Part shown: piece by piece, positions 60,436 through 64,000 of the stretch
Layout of the letters: every line of letters begins with the position of its first letter
How positions within the stretch are numbered: position 1 is the stretch's first letter
From: NCEH01 sp043195195
GTDB taxonomy: Bacteria; Pseudomonadota; Alphaproteobacteria; Rhizobiales; Xanthobacteraceae
Reading direction: 5' to 3'
Length of the DNA: 64,000 nt
NCBI RefSeq assembly: GCF_043195195.1
Contig: NZ_JBAFWT010000010.1
Coordinates: forward strand, 80,815-144,814
Program-made: the position numbers and the translations under genes
The notes under the pieces: generated by a model
What the model saw: only the letters and a program-made list of their open reading frames with translations
Told to the model about the DNA's origin: nothing
Database searches by the model: none

Positions 60436-63400
60436 ATGCGCACTCCCGGCTTCGTCCATCTCCATGTCCATTCCTCCTATTCCCTGCTGGAGGGGGCGCT
60501 CTCGATCGGCAAGCTGGCCGACTTGGCTAAGGCTGATGCGCAGCCCGCTTTGGCCCTGACCGACACCGGCAATCTGTTCGGCGCGTTGGAATTCTCGGAG
60601 AAGATGGCCGGGTCCGGCATTCAGCCCATCATGGGATGTTCGCTGGCGGTGGACCTCGTGGAAGCAGCTGGCCCGCGCGGTGCCCTTCCGCCGAAGAAGC
60701 CGCGCCTGGTTCTTCTGGCCGCCCGCGAAATCGGTTGGCGCAATCTGATGAAGCTGGTCTCACGCGCCTTCATGGAGACGCCGAGCGATGAGGAATCGCG
60801 CATCTCCCTCGATTGGCTGCGGGAGGCCAACGAGGGACTGATTGCCCTGACGGGCGGCCCCAATGGCCCCGTCGACCGGGCGCTTGCCGCCGGCCATGCC
60901 GATCTGGCCGCCGACCGGCTCGACATGCTGCGCGAGATGTTCGGTGATCGCTTCTATGTGGAACTCCAGCGCCACGGGATGGAGCGAGAGCGCATCGTCG
61001 AGCCGCAATTGCTGGATCTTGCCTATTCCCGTGCGCTGCCTCTGGTGGCCACTAACGAGCCGTTCTTCGGTTCTCATGGCGATTACGAGGCCCACGATGC
61101 GCTCGGCTGCATCGCCGAGGGGCGCGTAGTGGCCGATGGCGCCCGCCCCCGCCTGACTTCCGACCACCGCTTCAAGACCCGCGAGGAGATGCTGACTCTC
61201 TTCGCCGATTTGCCCGAGGCGACGGCAAACACGGTGGAGATTGCCCAGCGCTGTGCCTATCGGGTGCGTACGGTAAAGCCGATCCTGCCCCGGTTCACTA
61301 CCGGCGGCGGCGGTGGTGATGATCCGCTGGCCGAGGAGGCGGCGGAACTTGAGCGGCAGGCGCAGGAAGGGTTGGTAGCCCGTCTCGCCAAGCACGGCCC
61401 GGCGCCGGGACTGGAAGTGGCCGTCTATGAGGAGCGGCTCGCCTACGAATTGTCCGTCATCACCAAGATGAAGTTTCCCGGCTACTTCCTCATCGTGTCG
61501 GACTTCATCAAATGGGCGAAGGCGCACGACATTCCGGTGGGGCCGGGACGCGGTTCCGGTGCCGGCTCGCTGGTGGCCTATTCGCTCCAGATCACCGACC
61601 TCGATCCGTTGCGCTTCGGCCTGCTGTTCGAGCGCTTCCTCAATCCGGACCGCGTGTCCATGCCGGACTTCGACGTGGACTTCTGCCAGGAGCGCCGCGA
61701 CGAGGTGATTCATTATGTGCAGCAGCGTTATGGGCGTGCGCAGGTAGCGCAGATCATCACCTTCGGTACGCTCCAGGCGCGCGGTGTGCTGCGCGACGTC
61801 GGCCGGGTGTTGGAAATGCCCTATGGCCAGGTGGATAAGCTCTGCAAGCTGGTGCCGCAGAACCCCGCCGCGCCAGTTACTCTGAAGCAGGCGATCCACG
61901 ACGAGCCGCGCCTTCAGGCGGCGCAGGCTGAGGAAGAGGTGGTCAAACGCGCTTTCGACATCGCGGTGCGCCTGGAAGGGCTGAATCGCCACGCTTCGAC
62001 CCATGCCGCGGGTATTGTGATTGGAGACCGACCGCTCCACGAACTGGTGCCGCTCTATCGCGATCCCAAGTCCGATATGCCGGTCACCCAGTACAATATG
62101 AAATGGGTGGAACAGGCCGGCCTCGTGAAGTTCGACTTCCTGGGCCTCAAGACCCTCACCACCATCGAAAAGGCCGTGAAGCTGGTGCACCAGCGCGGCA
62201 TAGACCTCGATATTTCGAAGATTCCACTCGACGATCCCAAGACCTACGCCATGCTGGCCCGCGGCGAGACGGTGGGCGTGTTCCAGGTGGAAAGCGCGGG
62301 CATGCGCCGCGCGCTGGTGGATATGAAGGCGGACCGGGTAGAAGACCTTATCGCGCTGGTGGCCCTTTACCGTCCTGGGCCCATGGCCAATATTCCGGTC
62401 TATTGCGATTGCAAGCATGGTCGCGCGCAGCCGGACTATATCCACCCCAAGCTTGAGCCGTACCTGAAGGAGACGTTCGGCGTTATCATCTACCAGGAAC
62501 AGGTGATGCAGATCGCCCAGGCGCTGGCGGGCTATTCGCTGGGCGAAGCGGATCTGCTGCGCCGTGCCATGGGCAAGAAAATCCGCGCCGAGATGGAGAA
62601 GCAACGCGAGCGTTTCGTCTCGGGCGCGAGCGAGCGGGGCGTGCCGAAGGCGCAGGCGGACACCATCTTCGACCTGCTGGCCAAGTTCGCGGACTACGGC
62701 TTCAACAAATCCCACGCGGCGGCCTATGCCCTGGTCGCTTATCAGACGGCATGGCTGAAGGCGAACTATCCGACCGAATTTCTCGCCGCCTCCATGACCC
62801 TCGACATGGGCAACACGGACAAGCTGGCGGAATTCCGCCAGGAAGCGCAGCGGCTCGGGATTGAAGTGGTTGCGCCGAACATCAATCTTTCCACACGCGA
62901 GTTCGCCGTGGTGGACGGGAAAATCGTGTACGCGATGGCCGCCATCAAGGGTGTTGGCGGCGCGGCTGTGGAGGCCCTGGTGGCGGCGCGGTCGCAGAAG
63001 CATTTCGCCTCGCTATCTGATTTCGCCGATCGCCTGCCGGCGAAGCTGGTGAACAAGCGCACGCTGGAAAGCCTGGTCGCCGCCGGCTGCTTCGACGTGC
63101 TGGAGAAGAACCGGGCGCGGGCTTTTGCCGCGCTGGATTCGATCGCCGCCCATGCCGCGCGCGAGGAGCAGGGCAGGGCGATGGGGCAGAACGATATGTT
63201 CGGCTCCGGCCCTGTGAAGGCGGATCTGCCCTTGCCGGACGCCGCGCCCTGGGAAGCAGCGGAGCGTCTTCAGCGCGAATATGACGCCATCGGCTTCTTC
63301 CTCACCGGCCATCCGCTGGATGATTATTCAGATGCCCTGCGCAAGCTGCGCGTACAGCCGTTCAATGATTTTGCCCGCGGCGTGCGCGCGGGCGCTGCGG

Positions 63401-63879
63401 CGGGGCGGCTCGCCGCTACCGTGGTTTCCAAGCAGGAGCGGCGCACCAAATCCGGCACGCGCATGGGCATCGTCGGCCTTTCTGACCCGTCCGGGCATTT
63501 CGAGGCGGTGATCTTCTCGGAAGGACTCGCCCATTACCGCGACCTGCTGGAGCCTGGCACGCCACTGCTGATGATGGTGAATGCGGAGCTTCAGGGGGAG
63601 GATGTGCGCGTTCGCATCCAGAGCTGCGAGCGGCTCGACGCGGCCACGGCCAAGCATCACAAGAGCCTGCGCATTTTCGTGAAATCAACGGATCCTTTGG
63701 AGGGAATCGCTAAGCGTCTCTCCGGCGGCAAAGGCGATGGCGAGGTGTGCCTTATCCTGCTGATGGACCAGGGCAAGGCCGAGGTCGAGATTCGCCTCGA
63801 TGGCCGCTACCCGGTGTCACCGCAGATCGCGGGAGCCATCAAGGCGATTCCTGGCGTGGTGGCGGTCGAGGCGGCGTGA
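60436..63879 (+). CDS. dnaE: DNA polymerase III subunit alpha
   Basis: A 1147-aa replicative polymerase. The N-terminal PHP domain starts FVHLHVHSSYSLLEGA (His8, His10, His12). The catalytic acids include Asp411 and Asp413 in MPDFDVDFCQERRDEV; GPGRGSGAGSLVAYSLQITDLDPLRFGLLFERFLNPDRVS is the conserved palm segment. The beta-clamp and tau-binding C-terminal region includes an OB fold (about 1000-1080, RLAATVVSKQERRTKSGTRMGIVGLSDPSGHFEAVIF). ATG 60436 gives the typical start. It is complete in the window. Confidence 0.98.
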   Translation: MRTPGFVHLHVHSSYSLLEGALSIGKLADLAKADAQPALALTDTGNLFGALEFSEKMAGSGIQPIMGCSLAVDLVEAAGPRGALPPKKPRLVLLAAREIGWRNLMKLVSRAFMETPSDEESRISLDWLREANEGLIALTGGPNGPVDRALAAGHADLAADRLDMLREMFGDRFYVELQRHGMERERIVEPQLLDLAYSRALPLVATNEPFFGSHGDYEAHDALGCIAEGRVVADGARPRLTSDHRFKTREEMLTLFADLPEATANTVEIAQRCAYRVRTVKPILPRFTTGGGGGDDPLAEEAAELERQAQEGLVARLAKHGPAPGLEVAVYEERLAYELSVITKMKFPGYFLIVSDFIKWAKAHDIPVGPGRGSGAGSLVAYSLQITDLDPLRFGLLFERFLNPDRVSMPDFDVDFCQERRDEVIHYVQQRYGRAQVAQIITFGTLQARGVLRDVGRVLEMPYGQVDKLCKLVPQNPAAPVTLKQAIHDEPRLQAAQAEEEVVKRAFDIAVRLEGLNRHASTHAAGIVIGDRPLHELVPLYRDPKSDMPVTQYNMKWVEQAGLVKFDFLGLKTLTTIEKAVKLVHQRGIDLDISKIPLDDPKTYAMLARGETVGVFQVESAGMRRALVDMKADRVEDLIALVALYRPGPMANIPVYCDCKHGRAQPDYIHPKLEPYLKETFGVIIYQEQVMQIAQALAGYSLGEADLLRRAMGKKIRAEMEKQRERFVSGASERGVPKAQADTIFDLLAKFADYGFNKSHAAAYALVAYQTAWLKANYPTEFLAASMTLDMGNTDKLAEFRQEAQRLGIEVVAPNINLSTREFAVVDGKIVYAMAAIKGVGGAAVEALVAARSQKHFASLSDFADRLPAKLVNKRTLESLVAAGCFDVLEKNRARAFAALDSIAAHAAREEQGRAMGQNDMFGSGPVKADLPLPDAAPWEAAERLQREYDAIGFFLTGHPLDDYSDALRKLRVQPFNDFARGVRAGAAAGRLAATVVSKQERRTKSGTRMGIVGLSDPSGHFEAVIFSEGLAHYRDLLEPGTPLLMMVNAELQGEDVRVRIQSCERLDAATAKHHKSLRIFVKSTDPLEGIAKRLSGGKGDGEVCLILLMDQGKAEVEIRLDGRYPVSPQIAGAIKAIPGVVAVEAA

Positions 63880-63927
63880 GCGCGGCAGGGGTGTGCTTAT
63901 TGGCTCGGCGCTGACTGCTAGGCTCGG

Positions 63928-63951
63928 GCCTGCAGGTGTTATTTTGCAGGC
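63928..63951 (+). terminator. Probable terminator-like hairpin after dnaE
   Basis: Perfect 7-bp arms GCCTGCA (63928-63934) and TGCAGGC (63945-63951), loop GGTGTTATTT, followed by TTGTCC. It lies 48 bp after the dnaE stop; the weak T-run makes termination uncertain. Confidence 0.45.
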
Positions 63952-64000
63952 TTGTCCAAAGCTGAACTATCCAAAAATGCGAAGACCGCGCGTCGAGATC

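Noticed and set aside
60760..63003. A 747-codon minus-strand frame
   Set aside because: Opposite dnaE; His/Arg/Leu-rich shadow composition.

Overview
This is a 64 kb piece of a high-GC alphaproteobacterial chromosome. The gene set suggests Hyphomicrobiales (Rhizobiales), perhaps Xanthobacteraceae. The reasons are the eno-ftsB-pdhABC-lpd-lipA-coq10 order, a CckA kinase, a DksA with only one zinc-finger cysteine, a short ProRS, RNase J, a 14-gene nuo operon with alphaproteobacterial features, and GTG/TTG starts beside strong AGGAG sites. The genus is inference. Almost everything is core chromosome. I saw no insertion sequences, phage genes, CRISPR array, tRNA or rRNA.

Layout. 1-10.2 kb (+): the end of enolase with a clear terminator, an FtsB-type division protein, then the pyruvate dehydrogenase block pdhA - small membrane protein - pdhB (carrying its own lipoyl domain) - SAM methyltransferase - pdhC - DUF465 protein - lpd - GlsB-type membrane protein - lipA - coq10-like gene. 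E1, E2, E3 and lipoyl synthase therefore sit together, with two unexpected passengers. 10.3-14.8 kb (-): an OprC-type TonB-dependent receptor with a putative copper site, a DUF2946-like exported protein, and an APH-like/P-loop kinase fusion.

15.0-23.1 kb (+): the high-affinity potassium system, a 27-aa micro-protein plus kdpF, A, B, C, D and E. 23.3-28.9 kb: a small unknown protein and mazG (-), trmO and a membrane protein (+), then sixA-like, ycjX and ycjF genes (-). 29.5-32.4 kb (+): a FAD oxidoreductase, a MipA/OmpV outer-membrane protein and dksA, closed by a shared bidirectional terminator. 32.5-37.4 kb: a FliO-like membrane protein with a long disordered tail (-), divergent from the cell-cycle kinase gene cckA (+). 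A near-consensus CtrA box lies between them.

37.8-56.1 kb (+): the complete respiratory complex I operon nuoABCDEFGHIJKLMN with a small coiled-coil gene between nuoF and nuoG. It is followed closely by birA, RNase J, methylmalonyl-CoA epimerase and a DUF1467 protein, and ends in a textbook terminator. 56.5-63.9 kb: proS, lolC/E and lolD in overlapping array, a half-size EamA protein (-), and dnaE.

Most distinctive observations: two extra genes inside the pdh operon and a near-identical lipoyl-domain DNA repeat around one of them; the CxxxM/HxM pattern in the TonB receptor; hairpins in the three wider nuo gaps; the coiled-coil gene in nuo; and the CtrA box between cckA and the FliO-like gene. 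I found no clearly novel multi-gene system.
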